Both the position numbers and the translations under genes were made by a program. This document shows, in pieces, positions 34,723-46,343 of a DNA stretch of 64,000 nucleotides (its first letter is position 1; each line of letters starts with the position of its first letter). Below the pieces are notes generated by a model, which saw only the letters and a list, made by a program, of their open reading frames with translations, was not told the DNA's origin and ran no database searches. Origin of the DNA: Sepiola atlantica (taxonomy: Eukaryota; Mollusca; Cephalopoda; Sepiida; Sepiolidae); the NCBI GenBank assembly GCA_963556195.1, contig OY744516.1:38847778-38911777 (forward strand). Reading direction: 5' to 3'.

Positions 34723-34739
34723 AATAATATATATATATA

Positions 34740-34781
<42 letters not shown>

Positions 34782-34860
34782 ATAAATGAAGGAAGAGAGA
34801 TAAAGATGTGCGGATCACAAATCTATTTCATCTTCGATTGTTCAATGCAAGATGTACTCG

Positions 34861-34920
<60 letters not shown>
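34641..34920. repeat. (TA)n arrays at the right end of the Tc1/mariner element
   Basis: TA arrays at 34641-34778 with AATATATA and TTTATATA variants and at 34862-34920. They are separated by about 80 bp of ordinary sequence. Confidence 0.95.
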
Positions 34921-34925
<5 letters not shown>

Positions 34926-34952
34926 AACACTTTTTAACATCTTAAATAATTT

Positions 34953-35069
34953 TTCACCTACAGACGATAATGTTTCGGGTTTTTTACTCTCAACAGTGCA
35001 GGAGTGACGGTTGTAGGCGATCACATGAGATCGAACGCAGTTCTTAGATTTAGGCTGGGATCACAAGAC
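34953..35069 (-). mobile_element. tRNA-related SINE, copy 1 (minus)
   Basis: On the minus strand: GTCTTGTGATCCCAGCC, B-box-like GCGTTCGATCTCATG (plus near 35020-35040), then CACTCCTGCACTGTTGAG, and an end near CTGTAGGTG. It aligns with 35314-35435. No clear A box, so the head is decayed or shortened. Confidence 0.65.
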
Positions 35070-35313
35070 AAACGCTCAGGACCACACACCCGTCGATAAT
35101 CGGCATATACAGTAATTGAAATTGAAATACACTTACACGGGGAGCCGAGAGGAAGTGTTATTGCTGTGTACAGTTTTCAACGCTTGCACGGAACTTGCTT
35201 TATCGCAGATGACAACAAAATTATCTAAATTTCATGGTGCTCTACTTCTACGTCTATTACATCTTTAAAGGGGCTTGTTTAACTATAAATATTTGTTTTA
35301 AATATTAAAGTGT

Positions 35314-35431
35314 GTTTACACCTACAAACGGTTTTTTTTTCAGGTTTTTATGCTCATCAGTGCAGGAGTGGCAGTTTTAGGCGGTAGCATGAGATCGAAC
35401 ACAGTTCGTAGATTCAGGCTAGAATCACGAG

Positions 35432-35435
<4 letters not shown>
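35314..35435 (-). mobile_element. tRNA-related SINE, copy 2 (minus)
   Basis: Same family as 34953-35069: GTGTTCGATCTCATG B box (plus near 35388-35405), CACTCCTGCACTGATGAGC, TTTGTAGGTG. The head end runs straight into (TA)n at 35436. Confidence 0.68.

Positions 35436-35487
<52 letters not shown>
35436..35487. repeat. (TA)n microsatellite
   Basis: Pure TA repeat abutting the SINE head. Confidence 0.97.
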
Positions 35488-35490
<3 letters not shown>

Positions 35491-36496
35491 CATAGATAGC
35501 TGTTTCAACGTCTTAAATAAACTGAGATTCGTAACGTGTACCCTTGTACAGTAGTCAACAAACTTACCGGTCAGACATTACCGTTCACCACGAAATTAAG
35601 TATGTTTATGATGTTTTTATATTTGTTAACATTATTGAGAACACGACTACAAATAATAATGCTTTACAATTAATTGAAACCTGTACTTCTTTTACTAGAG
35701 AGTTCGACTCTCGAGTGGAGAGCAGTGTTCTTTACAAATTGTTAACCAATCATTTAATCGAAAGGTAAAGAAATATTCTAAAGATTAGATCAGTAAAAAA
35801 TAATATTATTTTCATAAAAAAGAGTTCTCAGTATTGGTAATCGTTATTTTATTCTGATTCTTTAGTTTTAGTTTTGCAAACATGTACGCTCTTCTTAAAA
35901 AAAACACATTACGGAATAATTTTATACGTTGTGGAATCTTTCAATCCTGACTAATACAGCAATAGAAGCAGAATTATCTACCTAACTATATAGCGTATAT
36001 GAAATAGAATCAGAATAGAAATATTAAATTCTTGTTTTAATTATCTCGGCATCAATTTTCTCTTTTTCGTTCATTCTTCCTTGGGACATCTACGCATTAC
36101 ATTTAAGTGCAATAGGCTGAATTATTTAAATGCATTTCCGTTTTCTTTGTAAACATCTATTCTAATATTCTGTATTTAGATGAAAGAATGAATTTTTTTG
36201 TTGCCCTTCGGAAAAATTTAAATTTTAAAATAATTTGGTTCTATTTATAACACTGTCTTACAAACAACAAATTACTTAGCACAGAAGGATCGTTTCTAGG
36301 ATAAGGTTTTGCATAGGTTACGAACATGTCACGAATTTTAACCTATCAGGTCTCGATTTTTTAAAAACGTCATTGAAATTTTTGCAATATTCAGCAAATT
36401 TAACACTTACACGTACGTTTTAAAAGTACTTGATATATTTTAAATATATGTATTTTAAAAAGTGTTCAGCTAGATATATGACTTAAATGAATTAAA
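35488..36496. other. AT-rich non-coding stretch
   Basis: A 74-codon frame at 35544-35768 shows no motif I can place. Nothing else is supported. Confidence 0.5.
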
Positions 36497-37860
36497 ATGC
36501 CTAGAACTTGTAAAAATAATTTTTGTTACATTTGTGAATGTGTAACGCCAAAGGCTTATAATGGAAAACTATTAAATCACGCCAGAAAACTACATTAACT
36601 ATATTTACTAATTAAGGTGAAAGGTCAAGACAATGATTGGGCACCACATATATGGTGTTCGTGTTATTTACTTCATCTATAGAAATGAGCACATAGTTCT
36701 GGAAAAGGACTAAAAGTCGGTGTTCCGATGGTCTGGACCCAGCCGATAAAACCAAATGAAGATTGCTATTTCTGTCTTACACAAGGTAACTATATATTAA
36801 CTTAATATTTTAATTGATGTCTTGTTGTAATCTTACTTGTAGTATTCATTAGCTTTCTTATTCAAGTCAAATGATGTCTATGTTTTATTTTTATTTCAGG
36901 AATCACGCAAAGAAAAAAATATGTCGAATATCCAAATCTTAGATCAGTGATCAATCTTGTTCCACATTCTGAAAACAATCATGTTCCACCAAGACCAGAA
37001 GATGAATATTTAGAATATTTCATTTATTCCGAACAGTCAGAACCAGAAGGCGCATCTTTATCTATGCATGATGAAGTTTACGAGATGGAAGACGCAGAAT
37101 CAGAACCAAGTATATTCGCCCAAATCGAGCTAAACGATCTCGGGAGAGATCTCAATTGAACAAAAGATCGGAGTTGAGTGTTGAATCGCGGCTACAAAAA
37201 AGAATTTGCTGCATACAGATGTTTTAGTAAACAAGTTCAGTTGCGTTTTGATGATTTGTGCAGGATGTCTCATATTGTACTAACATTATTAGGCTGTTCA
37301 TTTACTTTAATTTGAGCTACAACATTACCGAATATAAGTATAAAAGTTGTACTTCTGCATAATGGAAACATCTTGCTATCGATTCCAATTCTCGATTCAG
37401 TAGAATTAAGAAAGACTCATGAAAATTAGAATTTTAACATAGAACAAAAAGTAATAAAAGCATGAATGGCAAATCTGTTATAATTTAAAACTGTTTGCAA
37501 TTTTGACTAGACTTCAATTAGGCTTCACAAAATATATGTGCTTCCTATGCAATTGGGATAGCCGAGCCAAAAAAAGAACATAACATACTTTAGATTGGGA
37601 ACCCAGAGGCAGTACGCCAGGCTCTTACAGCGTAATTCCAGAACTACTTGTGGAAAGAGAACAAAAATAACTATCTCTCCATTGCATATTAAATTCGGAT
37701 AAATCAAGCAATTTGTGAACTCCCGAGACAACGATAAATCTGCTTTTAAATATATGAGAGGAATGTTTTCTAAATTAAGTAATACAAAATAAAGAAAGGT
37801 GTATTTGTTGATCCAGAGATTCGAAAATTAAAGTTAAAAATTGTTGGACAGTATAATTTA
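36497..37860 (+). pseudogene. Pseudogene of an unnamed multi-copy family, with a GT-AG intron
   Basis: Starts ATG at 36497: MPRTCKNNFCYICE, a cysteine pattern like a small zinc-binding head. The same frame, with three stops, gives GQDNDWAPHIWC, VGVPMVWTQP and EDCYFCLTQG up to 36785. A 114-bp intron (GTAACTATAT to TTATTTCAG, 36786-36899) is followed in frame by GITQRKKYVEYPNLRSV and VPHSENNHVPPRPEDE to a stop at 37157-37159. Past that, shifted frames continue the family: VLLHNGN (near 37350), SIPILDSVELRKTHEN, CFLCNWDSRA (near 37538-37567), SPLHIKFG (near 37675) and GVFVDPEIRKLKLK (37800-37845). I recognise the layout from numerous uncharacterised arthropod, cnidarian and mollusc proteins but know no function. 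A retained intron argues against retro-copying. Confidence 0.75.
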
Positions 37861-39160
37861 ATATCTAAACAGTCTGTAATTCACAATTTAATTAAAACAC
37901 ATAAAAGTAACATTTTGTATACAAAATAAGTTTGTTTTAAATAAATAATATGAAAAACAGACTGTACAATTGATTATAGATTTTACTTCACCGAATTTGT
38001 TTTTTTTACTTTTCAATAACGTCTTTACGCAACAGACATTGATTGGTACATTGTGATTTTTAATAAATATTTTATTTCGTTTTCTACAAACTATGCTCAT
38101 GGTATAATGCCTCAATCGGGAAGACACAGCTAGAGTACACTAAAATGAAGTCAATATGTTTATCGGTTTGGGTCAGTGATAGTTTTTTACCTATAAAATG
38201 AATGTTTGATTCTGGGTTGTCATGGTTTAGTGCAATGATTTTTATGTAGTTAGTAAGAAAAATGTAATTCGATTTTGTTTTTTTGAGAAGTGATTTCATC
38301 GGCCGGAATGACTTTCAATATGACGCTAGATTCAGAAAAAAAGAAGTAACCCTGTTTGTCGCCAATAATGAGTCACTTCGCTTTGCCTGGTCGATATTTG
38401 ATTCTATTCAAAAAGGCAAGTAATTTTGCATTTAGGAATACAAAATTACTTAACTATGTTTACTCTAATTTTCACCTTTTTGCAAAGATCGCAAACTTGT
38501 GTTTTTACATTTCAGTCCGGTAAATTATGATTAACAGTGAAACTAATCCTAGGCAACGTAAGACTTTAATCCTAAGTATGTGGATGATTCCCTTTGTTTT
38601 TCTCCCGACAGCTAAGTGTAGGTGCTACAAATGGGGCTATACATTTAGTTTTAGTTGGTCTTATGCAAAGGGGTAAACAAAGTGACATTTTTAGATAGTC
38701 TAATTTTGTGACATTTTAACAATAGGCATCAATGGATAAATATAACCCAAAATTAAGTTTGTGTGCATTACTTAAAACAAATTTGCGGCAAGCATAGCAT
38801 TTTAAAATCTAAATAAATCAGATTCGCATTGAATTTAATCTATAATGATTGGACATCGATTAAGCAAGATTCCGTGAATTATAATTTCTTCTCAAGACGT
38901 CTTAAGCTTACGCCTTAAAATTTAGACAGTTTTATGCAATGGATTCTGATGACAATTCTTAATATAGATCTGCTCAGAAGATACACTTAATGATGATATA
39001 TAATTCTGAAGTCTCAGTAATTGTAAATCCACTTTAGATTTATTCCACGTTTCATGGGTTTTCATCCAAATAGTTGACAGAATTATTAGATAATTTGAAA
39101 CATTAGAAGAAAAAGAAAAAAATTATGAATCGTAGTTTCTCCCAACAACGTTTGTTCTAA
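37861..39160. other. AT-rich non-coding stretch
   Basis: The first few hundred bases may hold the unrecognisable end of the preceding pseudogene. Minus-strand frames at 37888-38299 have no known motif. No RNA or repeat signature. Confidence 0.5.
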
Positions 39161-39164
39161 TAAA

Positions 39165-39497
39165 TGTTTGCTGCTTAGACACTTTGGCTAAGATCAAAGT
39201 GTAGTATCTGTTCCGATGGATACTGCACGCCTGTCATGTGCAGTTCTAGGAGGTCCACCCTCCCAGGCTTCGCCTCCCCTCTTTGGGGAGGAGTAAGTTT
39301 ATTGCTTACTGTCTGAGGCGCCCCTACCGGGGAATGCCGACGGGGCTTCCCAGGCAATTTTTAAATGGCCAGAGTGCTCACCTCTCGAGCGCTGGCTTTT
39401 AACCCCACTTGCTCGACCCGATCTTGGGTCACATCTTACTTGTGGGAGTAAGATAAAACTGGCCTTGTGCCTAACTCCGCGAGGAGTAAATACACAT
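39165..39497 (+). ncRNA. U2 snRNA-headed, hairpin-rich element (SINE-like)
   Basis: 39185-39213 is, from memory of invertebrate U2 snRNA, a 29-nt exact match. It includes TGGCTAAGATCAAAG and the branch-point-pairing GTAGTA (39201-39206). Degenerate U2 5'-end sequence may extend to about 39165. The rest is not U2 but a GC-rich chain of perfect small stems: 39222-39244 (ACTGCAC), 39249-39263 (GGAGG), 39265-39275 (AGGC), 39273-39291 (CCTCCCC), 39292-39310 (AGTAAG), 39321-39332 (CCCC), 39335-39356 (TGCC), 39368-39396 (GCCAG), 39415-39430 (GACCC), 39433-39454 (ATCTTAC), 39475-39486 (CTCC with GCGA tetraloop). About 39366-39430 resembles a decayed tRNA (TGGCCAGAGTG, GCTCGACCC). The end CCTTGTGCCTAAC...AAATACACA resembles the tail of the SINE at 43395. 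Most likely a U2-derived SINE; a structured RNA gene is possible. Confidence 0.65.
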
Positions 39498-39618
39498 ACT
39501 GCAGATTTGGTGTAGAGAATTATCGTTCTAAACTATTTCTGGATAGTTTGAACTCGCCGTCAAATGTATACACATGTATACAAATCGGAATTACCGTAAC
39601 CTCTTTGTAATAATATGT

Positions 39619-39746
<128 letters not shown>

Positions 39747-39869
39747 GAAATATAAGCCAAATTAGCAATACAAGATTCATTTTTTTTTCTTACATTAATC
39801 CTATCGATTACGGAATAAAATTCCTTCTTCAGGGGTGACCAGTATTGAGTCATATATATATATATATAG

Positions 39870-40832
39870 CCACAAAAAACAACCCGCTGAATAAAACTGT
39901 ACTTTCCATAACTAAGCAGAACGAGAATATATAATTTTATCAAGAATTGAAAAAATAATTTACCAACTTTAAATATATTAAACACAGATGCAAATCTTTT
40001 ATATTTAGTTAACGTATATACAAGGATTAGTTATCGTTTTACATCTTATAAGATCCATTTACTATATACGTTGTTATATATGATTTGTGTGTATGTATGT
40101 GATGGCATTGCACTCAAACTCTCAAAATCGTAATGAGGCCGATTCAAGACAGCAAAACCTGAACAAACAAAGCTCTGAATATTCTTCAGATGGAGTCTTA
40201 CAAAAATAGTAAATAATGAATATTGCTTATATCAACTGTTTACTGCAGTTTCACAGAAAATCCGTTCGTTCGAACTGTATTTATAAAGTTTGAGGATTCA
40301 TGTGTATGATTCATGTTTTTATTAATAAATCGGATTAAATGTGACCAAATAAACGTAATCTTATATATAAAGAAAAGCTCCGTAAACAAAAGCTGTAAAT
40401 AAAAGTCTGCTTCGTTGTTGTCTGCGTTTTAATCCGATCCTCGATACGCGTTTTAAGAAATTAGGAATGTACTTCGTTCGAATTCAGCGATTTTTATATT
40501 TTATCGGTTAGCCGTTTTCTCTTTGATTACAAATTTCAGTGTTGGAGAAAGATTGACTAACCTACACCTCACAGCAATAAGCCATCTTTTTATGCCCCAT
40601 AACACAGTAACAAAAATACGGTATGATTCTAATTACGATCACTGTTTCGTATTACACCGTGTTCTATATAGCAATACGTGATATGTATTACTACCCGTAA
40701 TAGCAATTAAGTGGTTAATAAAACAATACAATAGCCAATTTCGTTTTTTTATTACAAAATATACTTCTCAAAGATATTCATACTATATGCATAGAAAAGC
40801 GGTACCCACACTTTTTACTCAAACTAAATATT
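39870..40832. other. AT-rich non-coding stretch
   Basis: No motif-bearing frame, repeat or RNA seen. Confidence 0.6.
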
Positions 40833-41125
40833 ACTAAATTGTGTGCGCTACTTTTCAGTCTGTTTTTCAGTACACTTACTGTCGGGGTTATAGTTTGCAT
40901 ATAAAGAAATGCATTTGTAAAGGGATGCATTATGATCACTATAACCATGCAATCACTACATCTACATATCTAGAAAAGGGAGCTGTTAAACCGGACATAG
41001 TGACAAGGGACACAAGTCAAAAAGTAGCAACCCTAGTTGAAGTCAGTGTCACTAATGACGCTGGCTTAAACAGAGCTGAGAGGGAAAAGATAACAAAATA
41101 CCAAGGTACGAAATTGAACTAAATT
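40833..41125 (+). mobile_element. RLE-type LINE endonuclease fragment, second family
   Basis: Open frame of 93 codons, 40841-41122. GAVKPDIVTRD followed by VATLVEVSV gives PD-x14-E, the restriction-like endonuclease signature of R2/R4-type LINEs. It is followed by AGLNRAEREKITKYQ, a typical C-terminal extension. Sequence differs clearly from the family at 20-24 kb and 55 kb, so this is a separate lineage. No RT is present nearby. The nuclease domain is intact over about 50 residues but the protein start is not real; it is a 5'-truncated copy. Confidence 0.7.
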
Positions 41126-43116
41126 GGGATTTTTTAAAGATCTTAATCATTCCAGTAATTATAAGAGCATCTGGGCTCAGTAACACTACTTTTTAAAACT
41201 ACCTAGCGAATATACGCCGTGAACCAAGTGTAAGAGAGATACAAATAATTGCGGATAAAAAAATTGTATAATCTTAAAATATCTGTCGGTTTGAGTCTCT
41301 GAAATAGCAGGTGAATGTCTGGTATCCGGTAGGATTCCTCATCCTCAGCAAAAACTAAGATACGAAAATTGAAAAAAAACATATATATTATCACCAAAAC
41401 TTAGTGTTCTACAAAATGAAAAAATACAAAAAAATAATAAAGTAAACGTCTGCACTAACTTGATATTAATAGTTGTAAAATAAGAAAACATCATTACACG
41501 CATCACAACCATGAAATATTATATTCGAACCAAGGTGTCAAGTTTTCAAGAAACACGCGATCACAACTATTCATCTCTAGACATTAATTACTAAACATTT
41601 TATGTCAACAATACATATTGATGAGATTTGTGTGAAATATCTCAGTTTAAATAGACAGTAATAGATGTATTAATACAATATAAAAAGTACAACTGTATGT
41701 ATGTATGTATCTATGTATGTATGTATGTATGCACGTCTGCAAAAAGCTCCAGAAATACTCGATACAGCCTCATAAATTTGGTATCTTCTTCACAGGCGTT
41801 CTTTCGGACACATAATACCTAAGGATTTAAACAAATATTGATTCTAAGAGAGATAAACTCGTCACGTTTTCGTAAGGGGGTTATCAAATTTCTCCGTTTT
41901 TTCATTATTTGTTTGATCTGCGCATGCGCATATTTTTCAGACTTCCATTCATACAACCAAAAACTAAATCTTCATCTACGACGGAGAAGGTGTTACAACT
42001 CTTTGGATTTTAAAAGTAACACGAAAGAAGTTTTTAAAATGTTATCGAAATATTAATATCATTTTCAATGTAACATAAGAAAAACAAAAATAACATTGTT
42101 TTTTGTTTTAATACCCTTCAATTAATTTGCGTAACTTCATGCTGACACTGTTACAACAACAAAAAAAACTTCCACCGACTACATTTGCTCATATACCTTC
42201 TTTCTGCCTATCTCAGACTGACACGTTTACAGACATCTACATTTCTTTTACAACTTTTAACTATCGTTTAACATAAAACAATTAACAATATTTGTTCATA
42301 AAAGATCCCTATGTTTTTGTACAAACACGTAATATTTCCATTATGGAAACACATTTTTTTAAACTAATAAACAAAAAAACAACAAAAAAACATAATGTTA
42401 TACTCATTTGTAATGAGTTATTTGAATTCAATTAAAAAAACATATTCATAATTAATCATATCGATATTCTAAAATAAAATAAAATGAAATCTTTGCTAAA
42501 AACTAACCATGCTTTTCTTTTAAAACTCTGTCAGTAGAAATGATTAAAAACGTACACAACAGATTTTAAAAAACTATTTTATTATTATTTTCTTTGAGAT
42601 ACTCTTTTGCCTATTGTAAATACTTAACAGCTAACATATTTAATTTCATATTTGAATACATAATAGTTACATAACAAAGCAATTAAGTCTCAATTTGAAT
42701 TATTTCTTTTGCGTGCTCTCTGTCTTTCTCTCTCCCTATGTATGTACAAAACAATGTCCGAACAGGATTGTCCCTTACTCTTATGTGCCAATTATTATCT
42801 GCCTATTATTTCTTATTACTTTTTAACTTGGTATACTAGTACATTGTATAATTTTCTGTTATTATCTTGCTTTGTCTCAATTTGAATTATTCCTTCTCAC
42901 TCTATGTCAGTACAAATGAAGTTAACTTTCGTGTTGTTCTTACAAGACTATTTTAAAATAATTATTTGGCAATTGTAAATAAATACACAATAGACAAACT
43001 GTTCCTTTTATATTTTAAGTTAAACCTCATGATAGCGTTACAGTGTGATATATAAATAAAACTGGATCCTTCGTAAGAGTAACAATTTCTCATAATTTTA
43101 ACTATTCCTTCTTCTT
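41126..43116. other. AT-rich non-coding stretch with a short (TGTA)n tract
   Basis: (TGTA)n at 41693-41732. Frames at 41203-41397 and 41838-42056 have no motif. No terminal repeats or RNA genes seen. Confidence 0.6.
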
Positions 43117-43130
43117 CTTCCCCCTCTCTT

Positions 43131-43166
<36 letters not shown>

Positions 43167-43185
43167 TCTTTCTCTCTCTCTCTCT
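43117..43185. repeat. (TC)n microsatellite
   Basis: TC repeat with occasional TTTC and CAATC interruptions. Confidence 0.95.
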
Positions 43186-43394
43186 GTTTGTGCAAACTGT
43201 AGTTGTACTACTAATGATGAACACGACAATCAACTGATACTATGGGTCTAATTCGGGAGGTTGGGGTGGCTAGATTGAAGATGTCACCTCCTAAATCTTT
43301 GTGTGCGTCTTTGTTTTGTTGGAAAACAAACTTAAACTTACGCTAAAGGACATCGTTTTTATATTATTTTTTATTTATCCAAGTTTTTCAGGTT

Positions 43395-43560
43395 GTTCAT
43401 AGCACGATGGCTAAGTGGTTAACGACGTGGACTGAGGACCTGGGTGTGCCGGGTTCGAATCCAGTTCGTTCCACAGAAACACTTTCATCAAAACACACAC
43501 ATGACCTTGTGTCTAACCCCTGAAGATGAAATAAATAAAATACACACTCACCTAAAAATA
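43395..43560 (+). mobile_element. tRNA-derived SINE (plus)
   Basis: Clear RNA polymerase III internal promoter: A box TGGCTAAGTGG (43408-43418) and perfect B box GTTCGAATC (43453-43461). The head lies in a tRNA-like region, followed by a body ending CCTTGTGTCTAACCCC and AATAAATAAAATACACAC. No protein; such SINEs borrow LINE machinery for mobility. The minus-strand frame across it is a shadow. The tail resembles that of the U2-headed element at 39165. Confidence 0.85.
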
Positions 43561-44537
43561 CATTCTCATTGCAAAATGGTGATATCTCCAACTCGTCTTT
43601 TACAAAACCAACAACAGGGACAACATTTATCCTGAACATTATGCGAGAAAAATTGCGTATACGCACTACATATTGTTTTCTGTTGTTGAGTTTGTTAAAC
43701 ACTCTAAAATGTTAGTGCACGATGGACACTTTCGAGTTAAAATCTAATTAGTTTTACACATGTAATCTTTAAAAAAAAAACACGCTTGTAACAGAAGTAA
43801 TGGTTTAAAGACTCCATTTTTCTACTGGCGATTATTTACACATTGTTACCGAACTGTGACAGAAAAATAAAACAAAAAAGTTTTGACGGTAATTCAACTT
43901 CATCGATTTTCAATACCACCACTTTTTCTCTGCCTTTCTCTCTACAATCCAAATCGCCTCTCTTGCCTCCCAGCTGTCCTCTTCATTCATATCAGCTGAT
44001 CTCCACATATGCAAATCAGACTTCACTATAAAAATTTGCACTCATGAAGAAAAGCCCTTCTTTACCCTGCAGGTACGACATGCGAAGCACCTCATCCTCT
44101 TTCCTGCTGGCAAGTGTTCCTCTTCATTGTCACACACATTTCAAGCATATTTTTCTAATATTTGTACATATATTTAACACCATTGAAGAAACACAACAAG
44201 AGAACACAATATTCCTCGCCTAGACACAATTTTATCGCGTTATGTTATGGAGTCTAAACTAGATTTTAACCATTTATCGCCAATACGCAATTTTTAACGT
44301 ATTATGTTCCGAACTCTAAACAACCTTTTAACCTAACATATACTATACCCCCCCCCCAAAGGAAGGAGGATGGTACCATGAAGATCGAACAGATACTTCA
44401 TTACCCTACCAAAATGGAGGAGGAAATCCCTGGGAGGATGGTATTAGGATCACAGAACAGATACTACCACTAATCATCCTCCCCCAAAAAGAAAGAGGTT
44501 ATGGTAATCTGAAAACAGAACATATAGTACGTTATCA
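43561..44537. other. Non-coding stretch with a poly-C run
   Basis: A C11 run lies at about 44348-44358. GGAGGATGGTA occurs twice (44364 region and 44432 region), about 70 bp apart. The frame at 43843-44031 is not recognisable. Confidence 0.5.
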
Positions 44538-44623
44538 GATTAGGACCCGAGCTACCTTTGAATCCAAACCTGACCCCAACACTTACCCTAACGACGGGGT
44601 CAAAGTTAGTTCGGGTCCTAATC
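44538..44623. repeat. Short inverted repeat
   Basis: GATTAGGACCCGA at 44538-44550 pairs with TCGGGTCCTAATC at 44611-44623. Pairing extends imperfectly inward (CTTTGA against TCAAAG), with about 40 bp of spacer. Possibly a tiny MITE or the end of a SINE. Confidence 0.75.
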
Positions 44624-44877
44624 TAAACAATCACCGACCAGATATTACACTATCCCACACTGATCATTTATTTATTGATTTAAGTTATTTCTACAATGAA
44701 TTGCAACAGTTTACAATGCAAAAGCCGAGTATTATTTGTGCCATTATACAAAACGCATATCTATTTTCTATAGCGCCCTTGTCAGATAAAGAACAGCTCT
44801 AAAATGCAGTATCAAAGTATTTTGTTTGGTTAATGTTCCTAAAACAAAACTGTCACGTATGTACATTAATTTTGTCC

Positions 44878-44965
44878 ATGTGGATAGTGTTCTGGGATGA
44901 ACGCCGAAAGATTTTGCGTTCGATCCCCAGTGATTGGTGCAGTTTATTTCCCAGGAATTTGTATT
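44878..44965 (+). mobile_element. tRNA-like SINE head fragment
   Basis: TGGATAGTGTTCTGGG resembles an A-box region. GCGTTCGATCCCCAG near 44928-44942 is a strong B box. No cloverleaf or recognisable tail follows. Confidence 0.55.
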
Positions 44966-45972
44966 GTATTGATTATTTCCTAAGAAATGTTATTTTGGAT
45001 ATATAATATTAAGAACTTAACACTGAATGTAAAATATCTACCAAAAATTGATATACATTTTCTTATAATTTTCATTTTTAAAAGTAGATAATGTATACAT
45101 TTATTAGATTTATAATAACTTAAATATGCGTCTGATCATCGTAGTAATTTTAAAATAAGAATTTCAGCGTTTGTTTATTAAAAATGGATTCTTTTCTTGT
45201 TGTTTTTTTATATGTCGGATAAAATATATACAAACCATAATTTGAACTGAAGTATTTTCTTTCATTTAAAATACACAAATAATTTGTTCATAAAACATAT
45301 TCCTAATTCATCGTGAAAATAAACTGGGCTGAAATGGTACACTTTGAACCATTTATCCCCGTCTACTTAATTCCCAAAAAAAGTTTGCTTATTCATATAT
45401 TTTTCTTCATTAGAGTGCATAGCTAAAATATTGATACAGTGCCCTGGCAAAACTTGCCCCACTTCACCCCAGGTCTTTCTTGTAATGCTTTACAAAAATT
45501 ATAAATTTAAACATTTCTTGTATTTTTTTTTTCATGGAAGATGTTAGCACCCAAATATTTATGTTAACACCTAAACATTTGCGTCTTTTTTAAAAAATAG
45601 TTTCGTATCATTTCAATTCGACTAGGTCATATAGTTTTTCGAATTGTGCTACCCCCCCATAAATATTGAAAGATACAGTGTAGTATTAGACCCCACTCTC
45701 ACCCAAAATTGAAAGTTGAATAGTTTAAAGTGTTATAACAAACTCAACTGTTTTGAAGACAGTTTTTCCAAATGTGTTCATTAATGGTTTGATAATGATA
45801 TGCGGATTATAAAAATATTGACATTTTATTTTAAAGTTTACATGAAATGTTATATTAAAATAAGTGTTGATACGTTTGTAAATTAGCCTCCTTAGCAACA
45901 TTCCACTTCCCCAAAAAGGAGATTCGCCTTTTTTAAGGTGATTACGTGTTGGAAAAGAAAACGGTACTCATG
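44966..45972. other. AT-rich non-coding stretch
   Basis: Nothing supported beyond simple A/T runs and a short CCCCCCC near 45651. Confidence 0.6.
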
Positions 45973-46136
45973 CAGTTCACGGACCGGCTGAAATAATAAC
46001 GTTATTTAGAAACCGATTCTAAACATAGCGAGGGTAGGGGCTTTAAAAAAAATGATGTACTTTCACTTTAGATACCGTAAAAATTGAATTTAATTTAAAT
46101 ATCTATCTAAAAAAAATAGCCACGGTCCGTAAACTG
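45973..46136. mobile_element. MITE-like element, copy 1 (164 bp)
   Basis: Ends CAGTTCACGGACCG and CGGTCCGTAAACTG are inverted repeats with one mismatch in 14. The interior (AATAATAACGTTATTTAGAAA, ATGTACTTTCA) is shared with copy 2. CAG/CTG ends suggest a hAT-type source. No clean 8-bp duplication is visible. Confidence 0.75.
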
Positions 46137-46343
46137 AATAAGCACCAAGTAAACAATTAATTTAACATTTAGTGTGTGGGATCAGTTCCGGCAGATTGTC
46201 TATCCGGATAGCGTTTTACGAGCATATAACAATATTTGTTCGGCTAAGGGAAGTACATTGTGTGTGTGTATTTTGATAGAGGGTGGCTTAAAAATACATT
46301 AAGCTTATCATTAACCTTGATGTTATATTTCAACAAACGTCTG

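Noticed and set aside
39165..39497. Functional U2 snRNA gene
   Set aside because: Only the first 40-50 nt resemble U2; the Sm site and 3' stem-loops of U2 are absent. A U2-derived element is the better description.
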